Origin: Myxosarcina sp. GI1
Lineage (GTDB): Bacteria; Cyanobacteriota; Cyanobacteriia; Cyanobacteriales; Xenococcaceae
Assembly (NCBI RefSeq): GCF_000756305.1
Contig: NZ_JRFE01000019.1
Span: 168,830-232,829, forward strand
Direction of reading: 5' to 3'
Length of the DNA stretch: 64,000 nucleotides
The notes under the pieces are model-generated. The model was not told where the DNA came from, did no database searches, and saw only the letters and a list, made by a program, of their open reading frames with translations. Positions 1 through 10,789 of the stretch are shown here, piece by piece (position 1 is the stretch's first letter; the number at the start of each line of letters is the position of its first letter). Both the position numbers and the translations under genes were made by a program.

Positions 1-539
1 GGTTTGAGAGCCAAAGCTACTTTGGGCAAACGATAATTAGACTGCCAAACGTCTAAAGCTGTATTGCCGTAGTGCAAAAGCATAGTAGCAATTGCCAAAG
101 CTGCAATTATAGCCAAAGGTAACAGCAGCGAAAGCTTAAATTTTGGAGTATTGGTTTTGGTTATTAAGTTATTATTACGCTGCAAATTAGCCAAATAAGA
201 GCGATAGGAAGGAGGATTGTTTAACTTGTCAATTAACTGCCTGGAATCTTTACTGGTATAGGAAATACCGTTTTCATACCATTCTTTTTGTGCCAGCCAC
301 CGCCATTGCAGCCGACTGGTCAACCACAGATTGCCCCAAAGAAATAAAATTGAAACGCTGCTAAATACCAGCCACAGTCCACCTTGAGTTTGCCACTTCG
401 TATATAGTACCGATTGATACTCAACTTCCTCAAACCAGAGTATTTCGGCAAAGACGCGACCAACTAACTGGAATATTAGCCATAGTCCGAAGATAGCAGG
501 GATAATAACTAAAATTTTGCGGGATAGACGTTTGGTCAT
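1..539 (-). CDS. UPF0182 family membrane protein (N-terminal part, cut by window edge)
   Basis: An ATG-started reading frame runs off the left edge; 179 codons are visible. The N-terminus has a hydrophobic segment at about residues 8-30, then the sequence LWFEEVEYQSVLYTK, a second membrane segment (about 53-70, ending FLWGNLWL), and a third at about 135-155. This layout, with an acidic-aromatic stretch between the first two segments, is that of the large UPF0182 membrane proteins of cyanobacteria and actinobacteria, which are about 900-1000 residues long and whose function is unknown. The rest of the protein lies outside the window. It is transcribed in the same direction as psaC, 205 bp downstream of it, but no coupling is evident. 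The family call rests on recalled similarity of the N-terminus only. Confidence 0.7.
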   Translation of the reverse strand, partial: MTKRLSRKILVIIPAIFGLWLIFQLVGRVFAEILWFEEVEYQSVLYTKWQTQGGLWLVFSSVSILFLWGNLWLTSRLQWRWLAQKEWYENGISYTSKDSRQLIDKLNNPPSYRSYLANLQRNNNLITKTNTPKFKLSLLLPLAIIAALAIATMLLHYGNTALDVWQSNYRLPKVALALK

Positions 540-744
540 CAGGGAAGCAGCTTACGAGGGTAGACTTTTTACTTATGACTGTTTTGGTCGATCGGGAATG
601 GGGTGATAGGGAGAGGGGAAAGTCAAACTCTCTTCCTCAAATAATAATAAAAAAAATAGTGCCGTCCGACAGCGCGATCGCTTTAGTATAAAGATCGACC
701 GCACCGCTACAACGACACAAATTTTATAAGATACTTATAATTGC

Positions 745-1385
<641 letters not shown>

Positions 1386-1613
1386 ATGTTTTTAATAGGA
1401 CTTAGAATTATCATTCTGCTAGCAGTTGCCTACTTGTTTGGCTTGTTAGTAGCCTGGTTGTTTGCCATGTTTGGTAATGGTAATGGTGGTGATGATTTTC
1501 GTAGAGACGATCCCGAAACTCCTTCACCACAGGGAGATCCAGAAAATAAGAAACGCCTGGTAGAAGTAGATGAATCTTACTATCTTGAAGAATTCGATCT
1601 CAGTAAAAAGTAA
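1386..1613 (+). CDS. Small single-pass membrane protein, unknown function
   Basis: This 75-residue protein has one strongly hydrophobic N-terminal segment (about residues 3-29, rich in I, L, V and A), followed by a charged tail with many D, E, P and K residues. The shape is that of a membrane-anchored protein with a short acidic soluble tail. I do not recognise a family. It begins with ATG and lies before an LPA1/Rep27-like gene on the same strand, 233 bp away. A role in thylakoid assembly could be guessed from the neighbours (psaC, LPA1-like), but nothing in the sequence shows it. Confidence 0.6.
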   Translation: MFLIGLRIIILLAVAYLFGLLVAWLFAMFGNGNGGDDFRRDDPETPSPQGDPENKKRLVEVDESYYLEEFDLSKK

Positions 1614-1846
1614 CGCGAAAGGCAAATAGAGCTCAGTAGTTTATCAATATTTAATAGGCTTTTTTATGCAGGGGGGCAGAGAGCAGGGGGATTTTTGTCC
1701 GACTTGTTTTCCCTGCTCTCTTGCACCCTACTCCCAAGCGAAGTGATGCTCTCTACCTACGTTATCCCTCATTAATTAATCGACAAAGCACTAGCCTTTT
1801 AAGGCGATCGAGCAATAATGGAAGCAATGCTATAATTTATTTAAAA

Positions 1847-2131
1847 ATGGCAAACCTGTCGCCCCAAGACCGAGAACGGGCAAAAAAAAGCAATCTTTCT
1901 CCTGAAAAATACGCCAGACTTCAAGCCGAAGCTAAAGCTCCCTTCAAAGGCTTAAGAAAGTTCTTTTATCTAGCTTTTGCCGCATCTGGCTTTATTGGAG
2001 CGATGATTTTTTTAGCTAAGTTAGCGGCAGGAAAAGATGTAGCTTCTAACCTGCCTAATTTTATGCTGCAATTGGGTTTAATTGGTTTAATGTTTTTACT
2101 ATATAGTTGGGAACAAGGAAAAACTGACTAG
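1847..2131 (+). CDS. LPA1/Rep27-like (DUF3493) two-helix membrane protein
   Basis: Taking the ATG at 1847 gives a 94-residue protein starting MANLSPQDRERAKKSN. A longer TTG-started frame exists, but its extra 42 codons lie in a low-quality stretch with no homolog-like sequence. Two membrane segments are visible (about residues 40-60 and 70-88) after a basic, charged N-terminus. The pattern matches the family once called DUF3493 and named after plant LPA1 and algal Rep27, which are involved in photosystem II assembly and repair. Cyanobacterial members are short and lack the TPR part of the plant protein. The function in this organism is inferred from the family name only. Confidence 0.75.
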   Translation: MANLSPQDRERAKKSNLSPEKYARLQAEAKAPFKGLRKFFYLAFAASGFIGAMIFLAKLAAGKDVASNLPNFMLQLGLIGLMFLLYSWEQGKTD

Positions 2132-2323
2132 ATACAATTGTCAGCGGCGACCTAATTAAAAGGTCTAGGTTAAAAAACCATAGAGGCTTTGATAATTAAG
2201 CTTCTGAGTAATAAATGCTACCACTAAGTCATCAAACCCAGATAAAACAACTACATATTCGATCGGCATGAGAATATACAATTAATCTCGCTAGTGTTAG
2301 TGAAACAAAAAAATTAGAGTTTT

Positions 2324-5300
2324 ATGCCCCGACGCGACGATCTTCACAAAATTCTACTTCTTGGTAGTGGTCCTATTGTCATCGGACAAGCCTGCGAATT
2401 TGACTATTCTGGAACTCAAGCCTGTAAAGCATTACGGGAAGAAGGATACGAAGTAGTCCTGGTCAATTCTAATCCCGCTTCGATTATGACCGATCCCGAA
2501 ATGGCAGACCGTACCTACATCGAGCCATTGACCCCAGAAATTGTGGAGAAAGTCATCGCCAGAGAAAAACCCGATGCGCTCTTACCAACTATGGGCGGAC
2601 AAACTGCATTAAATGTGGCAGTATCTCTAGCCAAGAATGGAGTTTTAGATAAGTATGGTGTCGATTTAATCGGAGCTAAATTACCCGCTATTGAAAAAGC
2701 CGAAGATCGCCTGTTATTTAAAGATGCAATGGCAAAAATTGGCGTTCCCGTATGTCCTTCGGGGATTGTCAGCAATATTGCCGAAGCCAAAGAAATTGCC
2801 GATGAAATTGGTAGCTATCCCCTAATTATTCGTCCTGCCTATACTTTAGGCGGTACTGGAGGCGGTATTGCCTACAACCAGGAAGAATACGAAACAATGG
2901 CTCAATTTGGTCTTGACGCTTCACCAGTCTCGCAAATTCTGGTAGAAAAATCGCTTTTAGGTTGGAAAGAGTACGAACTTGAAGTAATGAGGGATTTAGC
3001 AGATAACGTAGTGATTATCTGTTCGATCGAAAATATCGATCCGATGGGGATACATACGGGGGATTCAATTACCGTCGCTCCAGCCCAAACTCTTACAGAT
3101 AAAGAATATCAGCGTCTGCGAGATTACTCTAAGAAGATTATTCGTGAAATTGGCGTAGAGACGGGTGGTTCTAACATTCAGTTCTCGGTCAATCCTGTAA
3201 ACGGCGAGGTAATTGTTATTGAAATGAACCCCCGCGTTTCTCGTTCTTCGGCACTGGCTTCTAAAGCGACTGGTTTTCCAATCGCTAAATTTGCGGCAAA
3301 ACTAGCAGTAGGCTATACACTCGATGAAATTTCCAACGATATTACCAAAAAGACTCCTGCTTCCTTTGAACCGACAATTGATTATGTAGTTACCAAAATT
3401 CCTCGCTTTGCCTTTGAAAAATTTCCTGGCACCAAACCCATTCTCACTACGCAAATGAAATCTGTAGGGGAAGCAATGGCAATTGGCAGGACATTTAACG
3501 AATCCTTTCAGAAAGCCCTGCGATCGCTTGAAACGGGACGTTATGGCTTTGGCTGCGACAAAAAAGAAACTCTGCCTTCAATTCCCCAGGTTAGAGCGCG
3601 TCTGCGTACCCCCAACCCCGAACGCATCTTTAGTATCTATCATGCCATGAAGTTGGGAATGTCTCCCGAAGAAATCCACGAACTGACGGCAATCGATATG
3701 TGGTTTTTAGATAAGATGCAGGAGTTGGTAGAAAGCGAGAAGTTTCTCAAACGCACCAGTTTTAAAAAGATTTCCGCTGAGGAGATGCGCTATATCAAAC
3801 AGCAGGGATTTAGCGATCGCCAGATTGCCTTTGCTACTAAAAAGACCGAAGATGAGGTTCGCACCTATCGTAAAGAGTTGGGAGTTTTACCCGTCTACAA
3901 GTTGGTAGATACCTGCGCGGCAGAATTTGAAGCCTTTACTCCTTACTATTACTCTACATACGAAGAAGGAGAGTCGGAAATCGAACCCTCGGAGAAATCT
4001 AAGGTAATGATTTTAGGCGGTGGTCCCAACCGTATCGGACAGGGAATTGAGTTTGACTACTGCTGTTGTCATGCGGCGTTTTCTCTTTCAGAAGCGGGTT
4101 ACGAAACGATTATGGTCAATTCTAATCCCGAAACCGTTTCTACCGATTACGATACCAGCGATCGCCTCTATTTTGAACCCCTAACTAAAGAAGACGTTCT
4201 CAATATTATTGAAGTCGAACAACCAGCAGGTATCATCATTCAGTTTGGCGGACAGACCCCGTTAAAATTGGCTATACCCTTACAGAATTACTTATTTAAA
4301 GCTCGGCTGGAAAGTTCTTTTGTAACCTCAAAAGCAACGGAAACAGAAATTTGGGGAACTTCTCCAGATTCGATCGATACTGCCGAAGATCGCGAAAAAT
4401 TCGAGCAGATTTTGAGAAAGTTAGAAATCGAACAGCCACCCAACGGCATTGCTAGAAGCTATGAAGAGTCTTTAAATATTGCCAATCAAATTAGCTATCC
4501 CGTCGTAGTTCGACCTTCTTACGTTTTAGGAGGAAGGGCAATGGAAATTGTCTATTCCGATAACGAACTCAAACGTTACATGACTTATGCGGTAGAGGTA
4601 GAACCAGACCACCCAATTTTGATTGACAAGTTTTTAGAAAATGCAACTGAAGTCGATGTCGATGCTTTGTGCGACAAAGAAGGCAAAGTAATTATCGGCG
4701 GCATTATGGAACATATCGAACAGGCTGGCATACATTCTGGAGACTCGGCATGTTCGATTCCCTATACTTCGCTTTCAGAGACAGCTTTAGCAACCATTCG
4801 CGACTGGACGGCAAAGCTAGCCAACGCTCTAGATGTAGTCGGCTTGATGAATATTCAATATGCCGTTCAAGGAGAACAAGTATACATTCTCGAAGCCAAT
4901 CCTCGCGCTTCCCGTACTGTCCCTTATGTATCCAAAGCTACGGGAGTACAGTTAGCCAAACTAGCTTCTTTAATCATGTCGGGCAAAACTCTAGCAGATT
5001 TGGGAGTTACTAAAGAAACTATTCCCCAACATATTGCCGTTAAAGAAGCGGTGTTGCCCTTTAATAAATTCCCCGATAGCGACACTTTATTAGGACCAGA
5101 AATGCGTTCTACGGGTGAGGTTATGGGTATCGATACCGACTTTGGTAAAGCCTTTGCTAAAGCTGAAATTGCGGCAGGGGTCAATCTGGCTTTGTCGGGA
5201 ACGGTATTTATTTCCATGAACGATCGCGATAAAGAAGAGATCGTCCCCGTAGTTAAAGATTTTATCGAGCTAGGATTTAAAGTGGTGGCTACCTCTGGTA

Positions 5301-5593
5301 CGCAAGAAGTCTTACAACAAAACGGCATTGAAGATGTAGAAATCATACTCAAACTACATGAAGGTCGTCCTCATGTGGTTGACTGGATTAAAAACAAACA
5401 GATTCAGTTAATTATTAATACTCCTACTGGGGAAGAATCTCAAACCGATGCGCGGTTAATCCGTCGTATGGCATTAGACTACAAGTTACCAATCGTAACT
5501 ACCATTGCAGGAGCAAAAGCCACCGTCGCCGCGATTCGTTCGCTACAGTCAGAACCAATGGAGGTCAAAGCGTTACAAGACTATATCTACTAA
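2324..5593 (+). CDS. carB: Carbamoyl-phosphate synthase large subunit CarB
   Basis: This 1089-residue protein is full length for CarB (usually 1070-1100). It makes carbamoyl phosphate from bicarbonate, ATP and ammonia delivered by CarA, feeding arginine and pyrimidine synthesis. The two halves are homologous: the first opens with [19 protein letters not shown] and the second near residue 563 with [19 protein letters not shown]. Each half has an ATP-grasp domain with glycine-rich and EMNPR/EANPR metal-binding stretches. The C-terminal 140 residues form the regulatory MGS-like domain. carA is not adjacent, which is common in cyanobacteria. The start ATG is followed by the conserved [17 protein letters not shown]. 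No operator was recognised upstream. Confidence 0.97.
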   Translation: MPRRDDLHKILLLGSGPIVIGQACEFDYSGTQACKALREEGYEVVLVNSNPASIMTDPEMADRTYIEPLTPEIVEKVIAREKPDALLPTMGGQTALNVAVSLAKNGVLDKYGVDLIGAKLPAIEKAEDRLLFKDAMAKIGVPVCPSGIVSNIAEAKEIADEIGSYPLIIRPAYTLGGTGGGIAYNQEEYETMAQFGLDASPVSQILVEKSLLGWKEYELEVMRDLADNVVIICSIENIDPMGIHTGDSITVAPAQTLTDKEYQRLRDYSKKIIREIGVETGGSNIQFSVNPVNGEVIVIEMNPRVSRSSALASKATGFPIAKFAAKLAVGYTLDEISNDITKKTPASFEPTIDYVVTKIPRFAFEKFPGTKPILTTQMKSVGEAMAIGRTFNESFQKALRSLETGRYGFGCDKKETLPSIPQVRARLRTPNPERIFSIYHAMKLGMSPEEIHELTAIDMWFLDKMQELVESEKFLKRTSFKKISAEEMRYIKQQGFSDRQIAFATKKTEDEVRTYRKELGVLPVYKLVDTCAAEFEAFTPYYYSTYEEGESEIEPSEKSKVMILGGGPNRIGQGIEFDYCCCHAAFSLSEAGYETIMVNSNPETVSTDYDTSDRLYFEPLTKEDVLNIIEVEQPAGIIIQFGGQTPLKLAIPLQNYLFKARLESSFVTSKATETEIWGTSPDSIDTAEDREKFEQILRKLEIEQPPNGIARSYEESLNIANQISYPVVVRPSYVLGGRAMEIVYSDNELKRYMTYAVEVEPDHPILIDKFLENATEVDVDALCDKEGKVIIGGIMEHIEQAGIHSGDSACSIPYTSLSETALATIRDWTAKLANALDVVGLMNIQYAVQGEQVYILEANPRASRTVPYVSKATGVQLAKLASLIMSGKTLADLGVTKETIPQHIAVKEAVLPFNKFPDSDTLLGPEMRSTGEVMGIDTDFGKAFAKAEIAAGVNLALSGTVFISMNDRDKEEIVPVVKDFIELGFKVVATSGTQEVLQQNGIEDVEIILKLHEGRPHVVDWIKNKQIQLIINTPTGEESQTDARLIRRMALDYKLPIVTTIAGAKATVAAIRSLQSEPMEVKALQDYIY

Positions 5594-5675
5594 ATAGGTA
5601 GAAATGAAATACTTAAAGCGCGGTCGCTAATTTTATTCATTTATTATAAACCGTCAAGCTTAGAAGTATATTTCT

Positions 5676-6140
5676 TTATATCGCTTGAAGATAAGCCTTC
5701 TCTCCTCGTTCCTTATATAAGCTCTTTAGAGCGTCTATGAAATTGTTTAGGAGAGCAGGTTCTGTTTTCAAGTAAAGCGTTGCCTCACTAGCTGCTTTCA
5801 TGACCGAAAAATCTTTAAACTCCGATTGTTGTTTGCAAGTAATGTAGAGTTTACCTGGCTTTGCAAAATGAAGCCGTGCATGAAATGCTCCATTAGCATA
5901 CTCTAGTCCAAACTCCCCAAATCTAAGATCTAGTACCCCTCCGTAGACTTGGTCTTTAAATACATCGAGTTCCGTGATAACATTGGCAATTCTTGAGTAG
6001 CTAACGTATACTCGATTTGAGAATAACGAGTTACCATCTGAAACATCAATTTTTAGCTCGATAATATCATTATCAAACCAAATTTTAGTTAAGTGAATAC
6101 CTGACTTTATTGGATTATGGATTATATTTTCACTCCTCAC
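5676..6140 (-). CDS. Hypothetical protein overlapping the pseudokinase gene
   Basis: This is a 154-residue soluble protein with no signal peptide or membrane segment. It is predicted to be largely beta, with alternating hydrophobic residues (for example IIELKIDV, GVLDLRFG, ARLHFA), and ends with an alpha helix FIDALKSLYKERG. The order resembles small beta-rich proteins of the WapI/immunity type, but I cannot make a firm family call. The start is a GTG at 6138-6140, 11 bp inside the end of the upstream kinase-like gene, so the two are probably translated together. That overlap is the strongest hint to its role: a partner of the pseudokinase-TPR protein. Confidence 0.6.
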   Translation of the reverse strand: MRSENIIHNPIKSGIHLTKIWFDNDIIELKIDVSDGNSLFSNRVYVSYSRIANVITELDVFKDQVYGGVLDLRFGEFGLEYANGAFHARLHFAKPGKLYITCKQQSEFKDFSVMKAASEATLYLKTEPALLNNFIDALKSLYKERGEKAYLQAI

Positions 6141-9100
6141 TCATCCGACAACCGACTATGTTCATCGCCTGAGTTATAGGAGCAAAATCGGGAGCAAACT
6201 GACGGGACTTTCGATAGGTATCGCAGGCGGCATCGTAGTTTTGCTGCTCGGTCAAGATGGAACCTTTAGTCTGCCACAGTAAGGGGTTTTGAGGTTCGAG
6301 GTCCAAAGCGCGATCGATCGCGTTAATAGCTTTTTCTTGACGACCGACTGCCTGTAAAGCATTGGCAAAACCCACCCAGGTTTCACTGTCTTGAGGATTG
6401 AGTTGACTGGCTTTGGTAAAAGAAGCAACTGCCCGAGCGTATTGACCTGCCTGAATCAGTGCCAGACCGCGGTCGCGCCACAGTGCGGCATAATCGGGAT
6501 TTAGCTCGATTGCTCGCTCGTAAGCTGTAACTGCTGCTATGGGGCGTTCCAAGCCATCTTTGAGAATCGAACCGCGCATTTGCCATGGTCGGTCGGCTTG
6601 GGGACGAATTTCCGAGGCGCGATCCAATGCGGTTAAGGCTGCCCGATATTCACCTGCGGCTAGGAATGTTTTGGCTTTACCAATCCAGGCTAGATAAGAT
6701 TCGGGTGAGATGGCAGTTGCTTCTTCGTAAGCTGCTATTGCCTTACTCTGAATTTGTAAGGGGGAAGAAAAAGCTTTGTCGGTAGCAGCATTAGCAAACA
6801 AGTTTTGAGATTGAGTGATGCGTAACTGAGTCAAAAAATCGCCTTTTGCCAGCCATAGACTATAGTTGGCGGGGCTTTGTTCGACTAAATCCTGATAGGT
6901 GGCAATAACATCGCGGTAAGTGCGATCGGCTTCATCAAACCGACCGAGAGCTTGCAGGGCAAAAACCTTATCCTGCCATAGTTGGGGACTATTGGGTTCG
7001 ATGTTTCTAGCTCGATCTAATACCGCTAGCGCGTCATAATAGCGACCTAGTCTAATCAAAACTCTAGCGCGATCGCTTAAAAACTCGGCATTGAGGCGAT
7101 CGCCCTTCAACGCTGCTTCATGAAATGATAGAGCTTCTTCGTATCGCTGTAAATTTTCCAGGGTTTTACCTTTACTATTGAGGACGGCACGATCGCTTGG
7201 TTTTAGCTTTAGTGCGCGATTGTATGCTGCTAGAGCCTGGGGAAATTTTTCCAAACGATAGTAAACATCTGCTTGTTTTTGCCAGTTTTGAAAATCGTTA
7301 GCGTTTAATTCACCAGCGCGATCGTAAGCCGTTAGAGCGCGATTGAAGTATTTGAGGTTGTATAAAGCATCTCCTTTACCTTCCCAAGCTAAATAACTGT
7401 TTGGCTGTAGTTCTGTAGCTCGCGCAAAGGCGTTTAAAGCAATTTGAGGCTGTTGTGAAAGAAGCTGTCTGCCGCGATACCAATAATATGCTGGTCTGAG
7501 AAACGGAAAAGCAAATTCAATACTAGCCAGTAAGCTAACAATTCCTAAAGTTGCGATTAATATTTGACCTGGCTGTAACGACCATTTGGAGAAAACAAGT
7601 ACTAAATCGGAGCGCTCGAGTTTATTGCGTCGAAATTCTGAGGTTTCTTCAGAATGGACGCTGGAGCGTCCCGACGCGGACTGGAGTCCGCCGTCTTCGC
7701 TTGGCGAAGGCGAGTCGCTCCAGCGACTTTCGGAACGGCGAAGCTCTCCAGAGCTTGAGGCAGTAGTTTTACCAGTAAAGACTCGTTGAGATTTAACCTT
7801 TACTTTTACTTTACGCAGATCTGCAATTGCTTTTTCTACCGCTTGATAGCGTTTACCAACATCTGAAGCAGTCATTTTAGCGATTATTTTTGTCAGGCGG
7901 TTGCTGACTATTGCTTTTTGCCTCAGAAAGTTTGCTGTTTGCTCGTGCTTGAAATGTTTGGGTTCGATTCCCGTCAGAGCTTCAATAGCGATTATGCCTA
8001 AAGCATAAATATCGCTGCTTAAGGTTGCTCTGCCGGCAATTTGTTCTGGAGCAAAATATTCACTATAGTCAGTTTGGCGTTCGTCCGTGCTGCTCTGACA
8101 TGAAACTTGAATATCTTCTAAAATTCCCAGTCCCGTCAATACAACTCGCTGGCGATCGTCAATTAGTAAATTTTCTGGACTGATATAACGATGAATTATA
8201 CGTTGTTTGTGTACGAATGCTAATGCGGCGAGCGCGCTTTTAAGAAAATTTAATACCTCAGCTTCGGAAAAATTGCGTGCTGATAGTATTTGTCTGAGGC
8301 TTTTGCCCCCAACATAAGCCTTAACTAAGTAAAACTCACCATTTTGTTGAAAATGATCCCATAGCTGGGGTATTTGAGGACAATCATTGAGCTTTTCTAA
8401 AACTGCAAGCTGTGCGGTCAAACTCTGCTCGATTTTTTGCCAGCTTACAGCATCGCAACCGCTCAATTCTACTCGTTCGAGTATACAGGGAGACTGATAG
8501 GAGCGGCGTAAATTTTCGGCAAGATAACTATCGATTGCGCCTTTTTGCTGTAGATGTCTGATAATGCGATAGCGTCCGTCTATTACTCGGTCTACAAACA
8601 ATAAAGGCTTGAGATCGGCAAGAACTTCTAAAGCATTGTGATAGCGTTGGGTGTGGTTGGCAGCAGTCATTTTTTCAATAATTGCTACCAACCTCTCGCT
8701 GACCTGACAGCAGCGATACCAAACCGTGCTGGTTTGTTTTAAATTTCGCGGTAATAGTCCTGTCAAAGCATAAATAGCAGTTTTGCCCAATCCGTAAATA
8801 TCGCTGCTAAATCTTGGTTTTCCTATTTGTTGTTCTGGTGCTATATAACCATTATTGGCAGCATATACAGTTATTTTGCTCGAACCGCCGTTAGGGGAAG
8901 GGTTAAACGCGCTAAATTTGACTAGCGCGTAACTATTTAACTCTTGGCGTTCGACTAAGTTTGCGGGGACGATCGCCTGATGAATGAGGTTGTTTTTGTG
9001 AATTAAATCTAAAGTTTTAAGTACGTCGTGCAGTAGATGTATTGTTTGCGCTTCGTTAAAAGTGCGACCTTCTATTTTTTGCTTTAGTGTTTCACCATTG

Positions 9101-9453
9101 ATATATTCTCTAACTAAATAAATTTGCCCTTTGTCAATAAAAAAGTGTCTGTATTGAGGAACTTGCAGGCGATCGCTCAGTCTTTGAAAAACTTCTAGTT
9201 GTCGAACTAAGCAGGCTTTGACTTCGTCTTTAGATTCAGAACTATTCAAATCCAATCCAACTAATTGCTCGATAACACATCGCGCATCCCCCTCTAGTTT
9301 TAAATCTTTAGCCAGATAGATTTTGTCTGCTTTTTCTTTGCCCAACTGCCGTACAATTTGGTAGTGTCCGACAATTGCACCAGGAGAATAAATTTTATTA
9401 CTGCTAGAAATTGAAGCTGCCGAATCAGTCTGTTGGGGTTTGGGGTCTGGCAT
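6130..9453 (-). CDS. Twin pseudokinase - membrane segment - TPR protein
   Basis: This 1107-residue protein has two kinase-fold domains (about residues 28-285 and 293-548), a Ser-rich linker (567-605), one membrane segment (about 629-650) and about ten TPR repeats to the C-terminus. The domain order is that of cyanobacterial Ser/Thr kinases with TPRs, but both kinase domains lack the catalytic residues. Domain 1 has Glu62 for the ATP-binding lysine, HQA (158-160) for HRD and SAF for the DF of DFG. Domain 2 has Glu326 for the lysine, HRY (421-423) for HRD and TGLG for DFG. The APE and following SSDIYGLG or SSDIYALG segments remain. It is therefore likely a scaffold or sensor and not an enzyme. 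It shares an 11-bp overlap with the small gene downstream. Confidence 0.88.
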   Translation of the reverse strand: MPDPKPQQTDSAASISSSNKIYSPGAIVGHYQIVRQLGKEKADKIYLAKDLKLEGDARCVIEQLVGLDLNSSESKDEVKACLVRQLEVFQRLSDRLQVPQYRHFFIDKGQIYLVREYINGETLKQKIEGRTFNEAQTIHLLHDVLKTLDLIHKNNLIHQAIVPANLVERQELNSYALVKFSAFNPSPNGGSSKITVYAANNGYIAPEQQIGKPRFSSDIYGLGKTAIYALTGLLPRNLKQTSTVWYRCCQVSERLVAIIEKMTAANHTQRYHNALEVLADLKPLLFVDRVIDGRYRIIRHLQQKGAIDSYLAENLRRSYQSPCILERVELSGCDAVSWQKIEQSLTAQLAVLEKLNDCPQIPQLWDHFQQNGEFYLVKAYVGGKSLRQILSARNFSEAEVLNFLKSALAALAFVHKQRIIHRYISPENLLIDDRQRVVLTGLGILEDIQVSCQSSTDERQTDYSEYFAPEQIAGRATLSSDIYALGIIAIEALTGIEPKHFKHEQTANFLRQKAIVSNRLTKIIAKMTASDVGKRYQAVEKAIADLRKVKVKVKSQRVFTGKTTASSSGELRRSESRWSDSPSPSEDGGLQSASGRSSVHSEETSEFRRNKLERSDLVLVFSKWSLQPGQILIATLGIVSLLASIEFAFPFLRPAYYWYRGRQLLSQQPQIALNAFARATELQPNSYLAWEGKGDALYNLKYFNRALTAYDRAGELNANDFQNWQKQADVYYRLEKFPQALAAYNRALKLKPSDRAVLNSKGKTLENLQRYEEALSFHEAALKGDRLNAEFLSDRARVLIRLGRYYDALAVLDRARNIEPNSPQLWQDKVFALQALGRFDEADRTYRDVIATYQDLVEQSPANYSLWLAKGDFLTQLRITQSQNLFANAATDKAFSSPLQIQSKAIAAYEEATAISPESYLAWIGKAKTFLAAGEYRAALTALDRASEIRPQADRPWQMRGSILKDGLERPIAAVTAYERAIELNPDYAALWRDRGLALIQAGQYARAVASFTKASQLNPQDSETWVGFANALQAVGRQEKAINAIDRALDLEPQNPLLWQTKGSILTEQQNYDAACDTYRKSRQFAPDFAPITQAMNIVGCRMSEE
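7656..7757. repeat. Hairpin-rich repeat inserted in frame in the pseudokinase gene
   Basis: About 100 bp hold five small hairpins in a row: GACGCTGGAGCGTC, GCGGACTGGAGTCCGC, CTTCGCTTGGCGAAG, AGTCGCTCCAGCGACT and AAGCTCTCCAGAGCTT. Several share a GGA or TCC loop. The stretch is much more GC-rich than the gene around it. In the gene's frame it encodes the Ser/Arg-rich linker at residues 567-600 without a stop codon. It looks like a mobile interspersed repeat tolerated in a linker. Confidence 0.8.
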
Positions 9454-9578
9454 AATTCTGATTGGCGATGATAATCTAAAGCAATTTCTTTAACGCTCGA
9501 ACCATTCTAATTCATCTAAATAAAAATACTTAGATTTTAAATAGGATAATGATTTTTGCCGTACATTAGTATTCTAAT

Positions 9579-10748
9579 TTACGAACGCAGAGACGGCTTG
9601 AGATCGATTACCACAGCTCGATCGCTCTCTCTGGCAACTCTTACCAGCAATCCCGCTAACAGCAATGAAGCTACGACAGAGTTTATTCCGTAGCTAAAAA
9701 ACGGTAAGGGTAAACCCGTAGTTGGTAAAGTCCCCGTAGCTACACCAATATTTATTAGAGATTGTCCGACTAACAAGACCATTGAACCTATAGCGATCGC
9801 CTTGGGAATGGCTTGACGGCATTTAATTGCCACTCTTAAAGCCAGGGTTGCAAAACCTAAAAGCAAGATTAAAAATAATAGACAGCCAATAAAACCAAAT
9901 TCTTCAGCATAAACGGCAAAAATAAAGTCTGTCGAGCGAATTGGTAAATATGACAGTTTTTGTTGCGATAGTCCAAATCCCGCGCCACTAATTCCCCCTG
10001 AAGCGATCGCCAGTAAGCTTTGAATTAACTGATATCCTTTGCCGTGATAGTCTCGCCAGGGATCGAGAAAAAACACGATGCGATCGCGCTGATAGGAATT
10101 GATGGCAAGACTCATACTCGCGAGAGTCGAACCTACAATAGCAGAGCCAATTAGCTGCTGCCAGGGCAGGCAGGCAGATAGGGCAATCAGCCACAGGCTC
10201 AAACCGCACAAAGCAGCCGTACTCAAATTAGGCTGCTTTAAAATTCCCAGCAGCATGAGGGCAAAAACGATCGACCAGACTAGTTTTACTTTCGGTTTTA
10301 ATACCTGCCAACGTGAAAACAAATAGCTAGCCTGTAAAACTAAAAACGGTTTGATTAATTCCGAAGGCTGTAAAGAAAAAGGACCGATAGCAATCCAACG
10401 GCTCGCTCCCATAGTGGTTTTGCCCAAACCAGGAACTAAAGTTGCCAAAATTAACAGCAGCCAGATTAATACCATCCAAGGGGCAGACTTAAGAGTTTTT
10501 TTTAGTGACTGTCTGGATACTAAATTAAAACCTAAAATACCGAGCAAAACACCGATCAGCTGTTTTTTGAGAATATACAGTCCGTCGTTAAAAGTAACTA
10601 TTCCTTCGGCATAAGATGCAGATACCAAGGTAACTAATCCAATTAACAGCCAAATACAGGTCAACCAGTTTAATAATCGAGCCTCCCACGACCAAGATTT
10701 GACTTGAGGATCGACAAAGGGAATTAAATATCGTAGATATCGCCTCAC
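9579..10748 (-). CDS. ftsW: Peptidoglycan glycosyltransferase FtsW (SEDS family)
   Basis: This is a polytopic membrane protein of about 389 residues with some nine to ten hydrophobic segments. SEDS-family signatures are visible: GASRWIAIGPFSLQPSELIKP, the loop RDYHGKGYQLIQSLLAIASGG, the stretch DFIFAVYAEEFGFIG and the C-terminal GLPLPFFSYG. FtsW polymerises lipid II glycan strands at the division septum. It is assigned as FtsW and the copy at 53.4 kb as RodA, from QKLSYLPIRSTDFIF and overall likeness to cyanobacterial FtsW. I chose the GTG at 10746-10748, because the in-frame TTG at 10793 lies in the T-tract of the apc terminator. The start remains uncertain. It is downstream of apcC on the same strand. 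Confidence 0.88.
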   Translation of the reverse strand: MRRYLRYLIPFVDPQVKSWSWEARLLNWLTCIWLLIGLVTLVSASYAEGIVTFNDGLYILKKQLIGVLLGILGFNLVSRQSLKKTLKSAPWMVLIWLLLILATLVPGLGKTTMGASRWIAIGPFSLQPSELIKPFLVLQASYLFSRWQVLKPKVKLVWSIVFALMLLGILKQPNLSTAALCGLSLWLIALSACLPWQQLIGSAIVGSTLASMSLAINSYQRDRIVFFLDPWRDYHGKGYQLIQSLLAIASGGISGAGFGLSQQKLSYLPIRSTDFIFAVYAEEFGFIGCLLFLILLLGFATLALRVAIKCRQAIPKAIAIGSMVLLVGQSLINIGVATGTLPTTGLPLPFFSYGINSVVASLLLAGLLVRVARESDRAVVIDLKPSLRS

Positions 10749-10789
10749 GGTTTTAGTTATTAAATTGCTTACCCTATCAAAAGTAACAG

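Noticed and set aside
7955-7985. tRNA-like T-loop GGTTCGATTCCCGTC
   Set aside because: It is part of the pseudokinase coding region (LTGIEPK on the minus strand), and no acceptor stem or anticodon arm can be folded around it.
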